Positions 42,991 to 51,953 of a stretch of 64,000 bases of DNA are shown here, in pieces (the stretch's first letter is position 1; each line of letters opens with the position of its first letter). The notes under the pieces are model-generated. The model did no database searches, was not told the origin of the DNA, and worked only from the letters and a program-made list of their open reading frames with translations. The stretch is from Thiothrix winogradskyi. GTDB lineage: Bacteria > Pseudomonadota > Gammaproteobacteria > Thiotrichales > Thiotrichaceae. Both the position numbers and the translations under genes were made by a program. Where the stretch lies: the NCBI RefSeq assembly GCF_021650935.1, contig NZ_CP091244.1:2542001-2606000 (forward strand). The letters are read 5' to 3'.

Positions 42991-44337
42991 ATGCTATTTT
43001 CTGAACTCGGCTTGTCCGAGCCGCTGTTGCGTGCCATCAGCGAACAGGGTTATGACACCCCAACCCCTATCCAAGCACAAGGCATTCCTGCCGTCCTTTC
43101 TGGGCGCGACATTATGGCAGCGGCGCAAACGGGCACGGGTAAAACCGCTGGTTTCACGTTGCCGATGCTGCACCGTTTATCGGCGAATGGTAATCAGCCA
43201 AAATCTAACCACATTCGTGCCTTAGTGCTGACCCCGACCCGCGAATTGGCGGCTCAGGTCGGCGAAAGTGTGCGCGATTACGGTAAACATTTGCCGTTAA
43301 CCTCTACCGTCGTGTTCGGGGGCGTGAGTGCTAACCCGCAAATGATGGCGTTACGCCGTGGTTTGGACATTCTGGTGGCAACACCGGGGCGTTTACTGGA
43401 CTTATACGACCAGAACGCCGTGAAATTTTCTCAAGTGGAAATGCTGGTGCTAGACGAAGCGGATCGCATGTTGGACATGGGGTTCATCCGCGACATTCGC
43501 AAAATTCTGGCGTTGTTGCCGAAACGTCGCCAAACCTTGATGTTTTCCGCGACGTTTTCTGACGACATCGTGGCACTGACCAAAGGTCTGCTGGTTGACC
43601 CGGTGCAAATCTCGGTTAGCCCACGCAATGCAGCGGCGGCTACCGTGACGCAATCGGTTTATTTGGTGGATAAAGCGCGTAAAACTGCCTTGCTGAGCCA
43701 TTTGATCCGTGAAAATCAGTGGGAACAGGTGTTGGTATTTTCGCGCACCAAACACGGTGCTAACCGTTTGGCGGAAAAGCTGGAACGTGATGGTGTAACC
43801 GCTGCGGCAATCCACGGCAACAAAAGCCAAGGTGCACGCACCAAAGCATTGGCAGATTTCAAGCAAGGCAATATTCGCGTGCTGGTAGCGACTGACATCG
43901 CCGCTCGTGGCTTGGATATTGAGCAATTGCCACACGTTATCAATTTCGAGTTGCCGAACGTGTCGGAAGATTACGTGCATCGCATTGGACGTACCGGGCG
44001 GGCAGGGGCGACGGGTGAAGCGATTTCCTTGGTCGAACCGGAAGAATACGGTTTCCTCAAAGGCATTGAAAAGCTCATTAAGCAGCAATTGCCGCGTGAA
44101 CCGCTGCCAACGATCAGTGTTGCGCCGACCCGTGCGTTGACGGCTGCCGAGATTGCCAACGATGCGGAAGCGGATCGTCCGCGCCCTGCCCAGCATCGCC
44201 CCGCGAATCGCCGTACCAAGTCGCAAAAAACGGAAACACGCAAAGTCGCTGGTTTGCCACCGGTGAAAAAACCGGAAGGTGCAGCAGCGAGCAAGCCGCG
44301 TCGGCGTCGCCCGAATAAGCCGCAAGCGGTGGCGTAA
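42991..44337 (+). CDS. DEAD-box RNA helicase, RhlE-like
   Basis: A 448-residue helicase with the whole motif series: Q-motif region GYDTPTPIQAQGIP, AQTGTGKT, PTRELAAQ, TPGR, VLDEADRML, SATF, VLVFSRTKHGA, VATDIAARGLD and HRIGRTGR. The C-terminal 80 residues are basic and low in complexity (NRRTKSQKTETRK..RRRRPNKP), typical of RhlE-type RNA-binding tails. It may share a transcript with fabH and the CYTH gene, since only seven bases separate it from the latter. A perfect palindrome follows 18 bases after its stop. Confidence 0.92.
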   Translation: MLFSELGLSEPLLRAISEQGYDTPTPIQAQGIPAVLSGRDIMAAAQTGTGKTAGFTLPMLHRLSANGNQPKSNHIRALVLTPTRELAAQVGESVRDYGKHLPLTSTVVFGGVSANPQMMALRRGLDILVATPGRLLDLYDQNAVKFSQVEMLVLDEADRMLDMGFIRDIRKILALLPKRRQTLMFSATFSDDIVALTKGLLVDPVQISVSPRNAAAATVTQSVYLVDKARKTALLSHLIRENQWEQVLVFSRTKHGANRLAEKLERDGVTAAAIHGNKSQGARTKALADFKQGNIRVLVATDIAARGLDIEQLPHVINFELPNVSEDYVHRIGRTGRAGATGEAISLVEPEEYGFLKGIEKLIKQQLPREPLPTISVAPTRALTAAEIANDAEADRPRPAQHRPANRRTKSQKTETRKVAGLPPVKKPEGAAASKPRRRRPNKPQAVA

Positions 44338-44355
44338 GGGATTAAAACCCCCACC

Positions 44356-44383
44356 GTAGGGGCAATTCATGAATTGCCCCTAC
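44356..44383. repeat. 28-base perfect palindrome (REP-like)
   Basis: GTAGGGGCAATTCA is followed directly by its exact reverse complement TGAATTGCCCCTAC. It lies between rhlE and hisC. It has no T run, so it is more likely a dispersed repeat than a terminator, although the RNA hairpin could protect the 3' end of the helicase message. Confidence 0.75.
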
Positions 44384-44493
44384 AAGATTTCACCCACTTC
44401 CTGCCTATCCTTGATTCTTCCTTTGTTACTCTTGGCAAGCGCGGCTGGCTGTGATTGAATGCCTGACTGATTTTTTGCTTATTCAGGTCAATC

Positions 44494-45624
44494 ATGCAAA
44501 CGACTGTTGATTTCAAAGCACTGGCGGTAACGGGGGTGCAAGCCTTGCAGCCCTACCAGCCGGGAAAACCCATCGAAGAGCTGGAACGCGAACTGGGGAT
44601 TAGCAATATCCTCAAACTGGCATCCAACGAAAATCCCCTCGGCGCAAGCCCCAAAGCGCAAGCAGCGCTGGCTGGTGCACTCACTTCGCTGGAACTCTAT
44701 CCCGACGGCAGCGGCTACCAGTTGAAGGCAGCAATTGCTGATAAATTTGGTCTGCAAAGCTCACAAATTACGTTAGGCAACGGCTCTAACGACGTGCTGG
44801 ATATTATTGCCCGTGCGTTCTTGGATAATAGCCGTGCCGCTGTGTTTTCCGAATATGCGTTTGCGGTTTACCCGATTGTGATTCAAGCCGTCGGTGCAGA
44901 ATTGCAGGCAGCTAAAGCTAACCCACCCAGCCATGACACCATGCCTTACGGGCATAATCTGGCAAATCTTGCTGCGAAAGTTACCGATAAAACCCGCGTG
45001 GTCTTCATCGCCAATCCGAATAACCCGACTGGGACGTGGTTGGGTAAGGATGAGTTGCACCGTTTCCTTAGCCGCGTGCCGGAAGATGTGCTTGTGGTGA
45101 TTGACGAAGCCTACACCGAATACGTCACTGACCCGACTTTTCCGAATGCGCTGGCTTGGCTGGAAGAATTTCCGAATCTGATTGTGACGCGCACGTTTTC
45201 CAAGATTTACGGTTTAGCAGGGGTGCGTGTGGGTTATGCCGCGTCTAGTCCGGCGATTGCGGATATGTTGAATCGGGTACGTCAGCCATTCAACGTGAAC
45301 TCATTGGCATTGGCCGCAGCACAGGCGGCGTTGGGGGATGATGATTTCCTTGAGCGTAGCGTGGCGACGAATACAGCGGGTTTGCAGCAATGGTTTGCGG
45401 CGTGTGCTGACAATGGCTGGGAATACATGCCGACGGTGGGTAACTTTATCACCATTAATATGCAACGTCCGGCAGCGCCGCTGTATGACGCTTTATTGCG
45501 TGAAGGCGTGATTGTGCGCCCGATTGGCGGCTATGGTTTGCCGCAACATTTGCGGATTACGGTTGGCACGGCAGCGCAGAATACGCGCTGTATCAAGGCG
45601 TTGCAGAAGGTTCTTACAGCGTGA
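44494..45624 (+). CDS. hisC: histidinol-phosphate aminotransferase
   Basis: A 376-residue class-II aminotransferase using pyridoxal phosphate. LASNENPLGASPKA is the N-terminal signature, ANPNNPTGTWL binds the cofactor, VVIDEAYTEY precedes it in the usual place, and TFSKIYGLAGVRVGY contains the cofactor lysine. The next genes are tyrA and aroA, so in this position the enzyme may also serve aromatic amino-acid synthesis, as in other gammaproteobacteria. The stop overlaps the next start (GTGA). Confidence 0.94.
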   Translation: MQTTVDFKALAVTGVQALQPYQPGKPIEELERELGISNILKLASNENPLGASPKAQAALAGALTSLELYPDGSGYQLKAAIADKFGLQSSQITLGNGSNDVLDIIARAFLDNSRAAVFSEYAFAVYPIVIQAVGAELQAAKANPPSHDTMPYGHNLANLAAKVTDKTRVVFIANPNNPTGTWLGKDELHRFLSRVPEDVLVVIDEAYTEYVTDPTFPNALAWLEEFPNLIVTRTFSKIYGLAGVRVGYAASSPAIADMLNRVRQPFNVNSLALAAAQAALGDDDFLERSVATNTAGLQQWFAACADNGWEYMPTVGNFITINMQRPAAPLYDALLREGVIVRPIGGYGLPQHLRITVGTAAQNTRCIKALQKVLTA

Positions 45625-46499
45625 TTAGAAAACTGGTTATCTTTGGCGTCGGCCTGATTGGCGGGTCGCTGGCCTTGGCTTTGCGTCAAGCAAATGCTTG
45701 TCAAACTATTGTCGGTTGCAGCCGTAATGCGGAACACCTGCAAAAAGCGGTGGATTTGGGCGTGATCGACAGCTTCAGCCTTGACCCAGCGGAGGCGGTA
45801 CGCGATGCCGATATGGTGCTGTTGGCAGTGCCGATGGGGGCAATGCGGCATTTATTGCAACAGATCAAACCCGTATTGCCTGCTGATGCGATTCTGACCG
45901 ATGCAGGCAGCACCAAAGGCAGTATTGTGGCGGAAGTGGCGCAGGTGTTTGGGGCAGATTTCAGTCGTTTTGTGCCGGGGCATCCGATTGCTGGGCGCGA
46001 GAAAAGTGGGGTGGAAGCGGCTATTCCTGATTTGTACGTCAACCGCCGTGTCATTTTGACGCCGCAGGCGCATACCGATGCCGATGCGATTGCCAAGGTG
46101 GAGGCGATGTGGCGCGTGACAGGGGCATTGCTGGAACAAATGCCGGTGGAATTGCACGATCAGGTATTGGCAGCGACCAGCCATTTGCCGCATGTACTGG
46201 CATTTTCGTTGGTGGATACGCTGCTGAATATGCCGCAACGCGAAGATATTTTGCGTTATGCAGCGGGCGGATTCCGGGATTTTACCCGCATTGCGTCGAG
46301 CGATCCGGTGATGTGGCGAGATATTTGCCTGACGAATAAGGCAGCGATTCTTGCGGTGATTGCGGCTTTTCAACAGAATCTGGGTGAATTTGCCGAGTTG
46401 ATTGATGCGCAAGATGGCGAAGCCTTGCATAATCGCATGGAAAAAGCCAAATACGCCCGCGACAATTACGTTGCCCAATTTGAGAAGCAGGAAAAATAA
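45621..46499 (+). CDS. tyrA: prephenate dehydrogenase
   Basis: A 292-residue NAD-dependent enzyme of the TyrA family without a fused chorismate mutase. LVIFGVGLIGGSLALALR is the nucleotide loop, ILTDAGSTKG and FVPGHPIAGREKSGVEAA (with the catalytic His) follow, and ATSHLPHVLAFSLVDTL is the C-terminal domain signature. The GTG start overlaps the hisC stop by four bases. Whether it prefers prephenate or arogenate is not clear from sequence. Confidence 0.93.
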   Translation: MIRKLVIFGVGLIGGSLALALRQANACQTIVGCSRNAEHLQKAVDLGVIDSFSLDPAEAVRDADMVLLAVPMGAMRHLLQQIKPVLPADAILTDAGSTKGSIVAEVAQVFGADFSRFVPGHPIAGREKSGVEAAIPDLYVNRRVILTPQAHTDADAIAKVEAMWRVTGALLEQMPVELHDQVLAATSHLPHVLAFSLVDTLLNMPQREDILRYAAGGFRDFTRIASSDPVMWRDICLTNKAAILAVIAAFQQNLGEFAELIDAQDGEALHNRMEKAKYARDNYVAQFEKQEK

Positions 46500-46500
46500 C

Positions 46501-47823
46501 GTGAGCCATTCTAGCACCAATCTACAATTCAACGTCCAGCCCGGTGGCAACTTGCAAGGCAAGGTGCGTGTCCCCGGCGACAAATCCATTTCGCACCGCT
46601 CCATTATGCTGGGGTCACTGGCAGAAGGTACAACCCACGTCAGCGGCTTTTTGCAAGGCGAAGATTGCCTTTGCACCCTGAATGCGTTTCGCAGCATGGG
46701 CGTGAGCATCGAAGGCCCTACCGATGATGGCAAAGTAACCATCCACGGGGTAGGGCTGCATGGCTTGCAAGCGCCTGCACACGACTTAGATATGGGCAAT
46801 TCCGGCACATCCATGCGCCTGATGTCTGGCTTAATGAGTGGGCAAGCGTTTGATGTGCGGATGACGGGCGATGCTTCTTTGTCGAAGCGTCCCATGAAGC
46901 GCGTGACTGTGCCGTTAGCCAGCATGGGGGCGAAGATTGATGCGACCGAATCCGGCACGCCGCCGTTATTGGTACACGGTGGTAGCCCGTTGCACGGCAT
47001 CCATTACGACATGCCGATGGCAAGTGCACAGGTGAAATCCTCGCTATTGCTGGCAGGGTTGTATGCACAAGGCGAAACCTCCGTGACCGAACCCGCGCCA
47101 ACCCGCGACCACACTGAGCGCATGTTGCGCGGTTTCGGTTACGCGGTGAAAACCGACGGCAATCACATCAGTCTGCACGGTGGCGGCAAGTTGACTGCAA
47201 CCGATATTGATGTGCCGTCAGACATTTCTTCCGCTGCATTCTTCATGGTAGGGGCAAGCATTGCGCAAGGTTCTGACCTGACGATTGAACATGTGGGCAT
47301 GAACCCGACCCGCACCGGCGTGATCGACATTTTGCGCTTGATGGGTGCAAACCTCGAAATCTTGAATGAACGCGAAGTTGGCGGCGAACCTGTGGCAGAT
47401 ATTCGGGTACGTTCCGCACAATTGCACGGTATTCAGATTCCTGAAGCCTTAGTACCGCTGGCAATCGACGAGTTTCCATCGTTGTTTATTGCCGCTGCGT
47501 TTGCAGAAGGGCAGACCGTGTTAACCGGTGCGGAAGAATTGCGCGTTAAGGAAAGTGACCGAATTCAGGTCATGGCGGATAGCTTGATTGCGTGTGGCGT
47601 GGATGCGCAACCCACTCCAGACGGTATTATCATTAACCCCGGTAACTTTAGCGGCGGCACGATTGACAGTCACGGCGATCACCGCATTGCCATGTCGTTT
47701 GCAATGGCTGCACTGCGGGCAACGCAGCCGATTACGATTAATGATTGCGCGAATGTGAATACCTCGTTCCCCGGTTTTGTGGAACTGGCGGCAAACGCGG
47801 GCGTGAGGATTACCACTGCATGA
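46501..47823 (+). CDS. aroA: 3-phosphoshikimate 1-carboxyvinyltransferase (EPSP synthase)
   Basis: A 440-residue enzyme joining shikimate-3-phosphate and phosphoenolpyruvate. GKVRVPGDKSISHRSIMLG is the PEP/shikimate-binding start. LDMGNSGTSMRLMSGL, EFPSLFIAAAFAEG and KESDRIQVMADSL hold the catalytic residues. The frame opens far upstream at 46402 inside tyrA, but the GTG at 46501 is preferred: it follows AGGA by eight bases and comes just after the tyrA stop. The end overlaps cmk by four bases. Confidence 0.95.
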   Translation: MSHSSTNLQFNVQPGGNLQGKVRVPGDKSISHRSIMLGSLAEGTTHVSGFLQGEDCLCTLNAFRSMGVSIEGPTDDGKVTIHGVGLHGLQAPAHDLDMGNSGTSMRLMSGLMSGQAFDVRMTGDASLSKRPMKRVTVPLASMGAKIDATESGTPPLLVHGGSPLHGIHYDMPMASAQVKSSLLLAGLYAQGETSVTEPAPTRDHTERMLRGFGYAVKTDGNHISLHGGGKLTATDIDVPSDISSAAFFMVGASIAQGSDLTIEHVGMNPTRTGVIDILRLMGANLEILNEREVGGEPVADIRVRSAQLHGIQIPEALVPLAIDEFPSLFIAAAFAEGQTVLTGAEELRVKESDRIQVMADSLIACGVDAQPTPDGIIINPGNFSGGTIDSHGDHRIAMSFAMAALRATQPITINDCANVNTSFPGFVELAANAGVRITTA

Positions 47824-48473
47824 GCACAACGATCCCTGTAATTACTATTGATGGCCCGGCTGGCGCTGGCAAAGGCACGATTGCCTGTATGCTCGCGGAT
47901 AAACTCGGCTGGCACATGCTTGATAGCGGTGCAATTTATCGCGTGGCGGCGGTGGCGGCTTTGCGGCACAAAATCAATTTGCAAGATGAAACCGCGTTAG
48001 CAGCGATGATTCCCACTTTGAATATCGAATTCAAAAATGGTGAAGCCTGGCTGGATGGTGATATTATTACCGGTGAAATTCGCAACGAAACCTGCGCCAG
48101 TGCGACGTCGCAAATTGCTGCATTGCCTGCGGTGCGGGCAGCATTATTGGAACTGCAACGCCGTTTTTGCCAGCTTCCGGGGTTAGTCGCCGATGGGCGG
48201 GATATGGGGACAGTAGTGTTTCCCGATGCTACCCACAAATTTTATCTTACTGCCAGTGCAGAAATCCGTGCAGAACGTCGCCTGAAACAGTTGAGCCAAC
48301 AAGGACTTAGTGCTAAACTCTGCGACCTAATTCAAGAGATCAATGCTCGCGACGAACGCGATACCAACCGCCCGGTAGCTCCCTTAAAACCTGCCGCTGA
48401 TGCGTTGGTCATCGATACCAGTTCGTTGGATCAAGCCGAAGTGTTCGCCACCGTGTTGCACTACATCGCTTAA
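47820..48473 (+). CDS. cmk: cytidylate kinase
   Basis: A 217-residue kinase phosphorylating CMP and dCMP. ITIDGPAGAGKGTIACML is the P-loop, LDSGAIYRVAAVAAL the substrate site, DGRDMGTVVFPDA the conserved catalytic segment, and DERDTNRPVAPLKPA the lid region. The frame is open from 47745, but ATG 47820 gives an ATGA overlap with aroA. A terminator-like hairpin separates it from rpsA. Confidence 0.95.
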   Translation: MSTTIPVITIDGPAGAGKGTIACMLADKLGWHMLDSGAIYRVAAVAALRHKINLQDETALAAMIPTLNIEFKNGEAWLDGDIITGEIRNETCASATSQIAALPAVRAALLELQRRFCQLPGLVADGRDMGTVVFPDATHKFYLTASAEIRAERRLKQLSQQGLSAKLCDLIQEINARDERDTNRPVAPLKPAADALVIDTSSLDQAEVFATVLHYIA

Positions 48474-48503
48474 GCATTTCATTGGATACGTTATTTTCTA
48501 GGG

Positions 48504-48530
48504 AGCCCTGACAGGAAGTCTGGGCTTTTT
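48504..48530 (+). terminator. terminator or attenuator between cmk and rpsA
   Basis: AGCCC and GGGCT pair, with a partly paired GAC/GTC inside, followed by TTTTT. The stem is moderate, so it may be an attenuator that reduces read-through into rpsA. Confidence 0.6.
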
Positions 48531-48597
48531 GCGTTTTAACCCGTCAATGCAGGATGCGTGTGACGAAAATCATTGTTATTAACAGGTATTTTTATTC

Positions 48598-50265
48598 ATG
48601 ACTGAAAGTTTTGCTGAACTGTTTGAAGAGAGCCTTTCTTATACCCAAATGCAGCCGGGCGCTCTGCTGAATGCAACAGTTCTCGAAGTCCGCTCCGATT
48701 TCATTATCGTTAGTGCTGGCTTGAAATCCGAAGGCGTTATCCCTGCTGAACAGTTCAAAAATGAACGCGGCGAAATTAACGTCAAAGTTGGCGATCTGGT
48801 TGAAGTAGCGCTGGATACCGTCGAAGACGGTTTCGGTGAGACGCGCCTTTCCCGTGAAAAAGCTCGCCGCCTGCGTGCTTGGGAAATTCTGGAAGAAGCC
48901 TTTACCAACGAAGAAATCATCACCGGTATTATCACCGGCAAAGTTAAGGGTGGTTTCGTGGTTGAGTTGGGTGATATTCGTGCATTCTTGCCGGGTTCAC
49001 TGGTTGATGTACGTCCAGTCCGCGACACTTCCTATCTGGAAAACAAGGAACTGGAATTCAAGCTCATCAAGCTGGATCAGAAGCGCAACAACGTCGTGGT
49101 TTCACGCCGTGCAGTCGTTGAAGAAGAATACAGTGCAGAACGCGATGCGCTGATGGAAAACCTGCAAGAAGGTCAAGTCATCAAAGGCGTGGTCAAGAAC
49201 CTCACCGATTACGGTGCGTTCCTCGACCTTGGCGGCATCGACGGTCTGTTGCACATTACCGATATGGCTTGGAAGCGTGTTAAGCATCCTTCTGAAGTGG
49301 TTAATATCGGTGACGAAATCGACGTTAAAGTCCTCAAGTTCGACCGCGATAAGAACCGCGTTTCACTGGGTCTGAAGCAATTGGGTGAAGACCCTTGGCA
49401 AGATCTGGTTCGTCGTTACCCGGCTGGCACGCGCATCTTTGGTAAGGTCAGCAACTTGACCGACTACGGCTGCTTCGTGGAAATCGAAGACGGTGTTGAA
49501 GGTCTGGTTCACGTTTCTGAAATGGATTGGACTAACAAGAACGTCAACCCAGCTAAGGTTGTGACCTTGGGTGACGAGACTGAAGTCATGATCCTCGACA
49601 TCGACGCAGAACGCCGCCGTATCTCCTTGGGTATGAAGCAATGCCAAGCGAACCCTTGGGATGAATTCGCCGGTACTCGCAACAAGGGCGACCGCGTTTC
49701 CGGTAAGATCAAGTCTATCACTGACTTCGGTATCTTTATCGGTTTGGATGGCGGCATCGACGGCCTGGTTCACTTGTCTGACATTTCTTGGAACGTTCCC
49801 GGCGAAGAAGCCGTGCGCAGCTACAAGAAAGGCGACGAAGTGGAAGCTGTTGTATTGGCAGTTGACCCTGAGCGTGAGCGTATTTCCCTCGGCATCAAGC
49901 AGATGGAACAAGACCCGTTCTCCAATTTCGTGGCAGCCCATTCTAAAGGCAGCGTCGTAAAAGGGACTGTGGTTGAAGTCACTCCTAAAGCCGCGAAAAT
50001 CGACTTGGGCGAAGGCATCGAAGGCATTTTGCGTGCATCTGAGTTGTCACGCGACCGCGTTGAAGATGCTCGCACCTTGCTGAAGGAAGGCGACACCGTT
50101 GAAGCGAAATTCATGGGTGTTGACCGTAAGACACGTTCCATCAACCTGTCTATCAAGGCGAAGGATGATGAAGATGAATCACGTTTGATGCGTGAGTACA
50201 CCGGGCGTTCTAGCAGCACGGGTACGTCATTGGGCGACATCTTCAAGGAACAGATGGGCGAATAA
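48598..50265 (+). CDS. rpsA: 30S ribosomal protein S1
   Basis: A 555-residue protein with six S1 (OB-fold) RNA-binding repeats. The clearest are about residues 195-265 (VVKNLTDYGAFLDLGGIDGL), 280-352 (VSNLTDYGCFVEIEDGVEGL), 367-440 (IKSITDFGIFIGLDGGIDGL) and 455-525. The first two are the ribosome-docking repeats. It ends SSTGTSLGDIFKEQMGE as in Gammaproteobacteria. It helps recruit messages to the ribosome. Two small stem-loops lie in the gap before ihfB. Confidence 0.98.
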   Translation: MTESFAELFEESLSYTQMQPGALLNATVLEVRSDFIIVSAGLKSEGVIPAEQFKNERGEINVKVGDLVEVALDTVEDGFGETRLSREKARRLRAWEILEEAFTNEEIITGIITGKVKGGFVVELGDIRAFLPGSLVDVRPVRDTSYLENKELEFKLIKLDQKRNNVVVSRRAVVEEEYSAERDALMENLQEGQVIKGVVKNLTDYGAFLDLGGIDGLLHITDMAWKRVKHPSEVVNIGDEIDVKVLKFDRDKNRVSLGLKQLGEDPWQDLVRRYPAGTRIFGKVSNLTDYGCFVEIEDGVEGLVHVSEMDWTNKNVNPAKVVTLGDETEVMILDIDAERRRISLGMKQCQANPWDEFAGTRNKGDRVSGKIKSITDFGIFIGLDGGIDGLVHLSDISWNVPGEEAVRSYKKGDEVEAVVLAVDPERERISLGIKQMEQDPFSNFVAAHSKGSVVKGTVVEVTPKAAKIDLGEGIEGILRASELSRDRVEDARTLLKEGDTVEAKFMGVDRKTRSINLSIKAKDDEDESRLMREYTGRSSSTGTSLGDIFKEQMGE

Positions 50266-50406
50266 TTTTCGCCATCAGGATGGCACGCAGGTCAGGGATG
50301 ACCTATAGTTCAGGCGGTGCAGGTACACTATCTGCACTGTTTTCCAAGACTGGAAAGCTGCAACAACGATTATGATAACCCCGTCGTTTGTTCAGGAGTG
50401 GAATGG

Positions 50407-50712
50407 ATGACCAAATCTGAAATCATTGATATTTTGTCACGTAAGCAAAGCCATCTTAGCAGCCGCGATGTGGAAGAGTCTGTTAAGAAGTTGCTCGAAA
50501 AAATGAGTGAATCACTGTCTGGCGGCGGGCGTATTGAAGTCCGGGGCTTTGGCAGTTTTTCCCTGCATCATCGTGCAGCACGTAAAGGCCGTAACCCTAA
50601 AACGGGTGATCAGGTGGCTTTACCGCCGAAGCATGTGCCTCATTTTAAGCCGGGCAAGGAATTGCGTGAGCGCGTAAATGAATCGCGTGTCAGTTACCCT
50701 GTTCAGGATTAA
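50407..50712 (+). CDS. ihfB: integration host factor subunit beta
   Basis: A 101-residue HU/IHF-family DNA-bending protein. MTKSEIIDILSRKQSHLSSR is the IhfB start and RIEVRGFGSFSLHHRAARKG followed by RNPKTGDQV forms the DNA-binding arm with the intercalating Pro. The frame is open from 50317, but ATG 50407 follows AGGAG at a good distance. It forms a dimer with IhfA, which is not in this window. A terminator follows. Confidence 0.97.
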   Translation: MTKSEIIDILSRKQSHLSSRDVEESVKKLLEKMSESLSGGGRIEVRGFGSFSLHHRAARKGRNPKTGDQVALPPKHVPHFKPGKELRERVNESRVSYPVQD

Positions 50713-50734
50713 GCTGCCTGTTACGTGGTAATGA

Positions 50735-50760
50735 AGGGGAGGCATACAGCCTCCTTTTTT
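50735..50760 (+). terminator. rho-independent terminator after ihfB
   Basis: GGAGGC and GCCTCC pair around a five-base loop and are followed by six T. It lies in the short gap between ihfB and lapB. Confidence 0.85.
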
Positions 50761-50774
50761 ACATCTAAGGCATT

Positions 50775-51926
50775 ATGCAAGAAATTCTATTTTTACTCCT
50801 GCCCATCGCGTTTTATTCCGGTTGGCACGCGGCGCGTAAGCGTTACAAAGAACACCGGGAACAACAGCGCCAAGATGTTCCGCAACGTTTTGTGCAAGGC
50901 ATTAACTACCTATTGAGCGAAGAACCCGACAAAGCGTTGGACGTATTCCTCAATTACGCTGAAGTTGATGAACACACCGCCAATACGTTTTTATTGCTGG
51001 GTAATTTGTTCCGCAATCGGGGGGAAATTAACCGCGCATTACGCATCCACCAGAATCTTGTCGCCCGTTCTGATTTAAGCAAACCGCAACGCACAGCGGC
51101 GATGTTAGCGCTTGGTGAAGATTTTTTCGCCGCTGGCTTGTTGGATCGTGCTGAAAGTGTATTCACTGAATTACTCAAAGATGACCCGAAACATGCCGAT
51201 GCGTGTGAACCATTGCGCAATATTTACGAACAATTGCACGAGTGGAACAAAGCGATTGAGATTGCCCAACTAGCCCAGCAGCGCAGTAAAGCCGATCATA
51301 GTCGTTTGATCGCCCATTATTATTGCGAACTCGCCGTGCTGGAATTGCAGAAGCAGAACTTGTTCCGTGCGGAAGAAACCATTAAAAAGGCGGTGAAAAG
51401 CCACCCTACATCAGCACGGGTCTTGGCGCTCAACGGTGATCTTGCTTACGCGCGTAATCAGCGGGAGGAGGCGTTGGGCTTTTACCGTCAGGCGATTAAG
51501 AAAGATACGCGCCTAATTGGCATGTTATTCAATCAGTTGGTCAATAATTTTAATCAAAAAGATGAGCTGAAAAGCTTGTATCAGTTTATTCAGCAAACCT
51601 TTGCTAACACGCAAGACGCTAAGTTGTTTGGTTATTTGCTGCAATTAGCTCGTAAGCTGGGGAAATTATCCGATATGCAGCTTCAGGTTGAAGAATACCT
51701 AACCAAAGGTAAACCCAGCCTCAATACCTTAACTCATGCTACCGATGTTTTGTCGTCGTTATGGCAAGAGGAAAAGGTGTGCGATATTGCCCAATTACAA
51801 ACGGCTTTGCAGCGCTTGGCTGCCAGCCAACCGGATTTCCAGTGCGCCCAATGCGGGTATAAAATGCACGGTTACTTATGGCGTTGTCCCGCGTGTCACC
51901 ATTGGGATACTGTCAGCAATGTTTAA
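50775..51926 (+). CDS. lapB: lipopolysaccharide assembly protein B
   Basis: A 383-residue protein: an N-terminal membrane helix (ILFLLLPIAFYSGWHAA), about nine TPR repeats (for example FLLLGNLFRNRGEINRALRI) and a C-terminal rubredoxin-type metal site CAQCGYKMHGYLWRCPACHHW with two C-x2-C pairs. LapB (YciM) regulates LpxC turnover and so the rate of lipopolysaccharide synthesis. In most relatives the small gene lapA sits just before it; here only 62 bases separate ihfB and lapB, so lapA is absent. Confidence 0.94.
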   Translation: MQEILFLLLPIAFYSGWHAARKRYKEHREQQRQDVPQRFVQGINYLLSEEPDKALDVFLNYAEVDEHTANTFLLLGNLFRNRGEINRALRIHQNLVARSDLSKPQRTAAMLALGEDFFAAGLLDRAESVFTELLKDDPKHADACEPLRNIYEQLHEWNKAIEIAQLAQQRSKADHSRLIAHYYCELAVLELQKQNLFRAEETIKKAVKSHPTSARVLALNGDLAYARNQREEALGFYRQAIKKDTRLIGMLFNQLVNNFNQKDELKSLYQFIQQTFANTQDAKLFGYLLQLARKLGKLSDMQLQVEEYLTKGKPSLNTLTHATDVLSSLWQEEKVCDIAQLQTALQRLAASQPDFQCAQCGYKMHGYLWRCPACHHWDTVSNV

Positions 51927-51953
51927 CTTGGTTTAACTTGTCAGGATGATTGC

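Noticed and set aside
43450..44370. Minus-strand frame of 306 codons antisense to the helicase gene
   Set aside because: Arg/Cys-rich, no domain; the helicase on the other strand has all motifs.
44356..44383. Palindrome read as a rho-independent terminator for rhlE
   Set aside because: The stem is perfect, but it is followed by AAGATTTCACCC and not by a T run.
45852..47000. Minus-strand frame of 382 codons antisense to tyrA and aroA
   Set aside because: Spans two well-supported genes on the opposite strand and has no recognisable motif.
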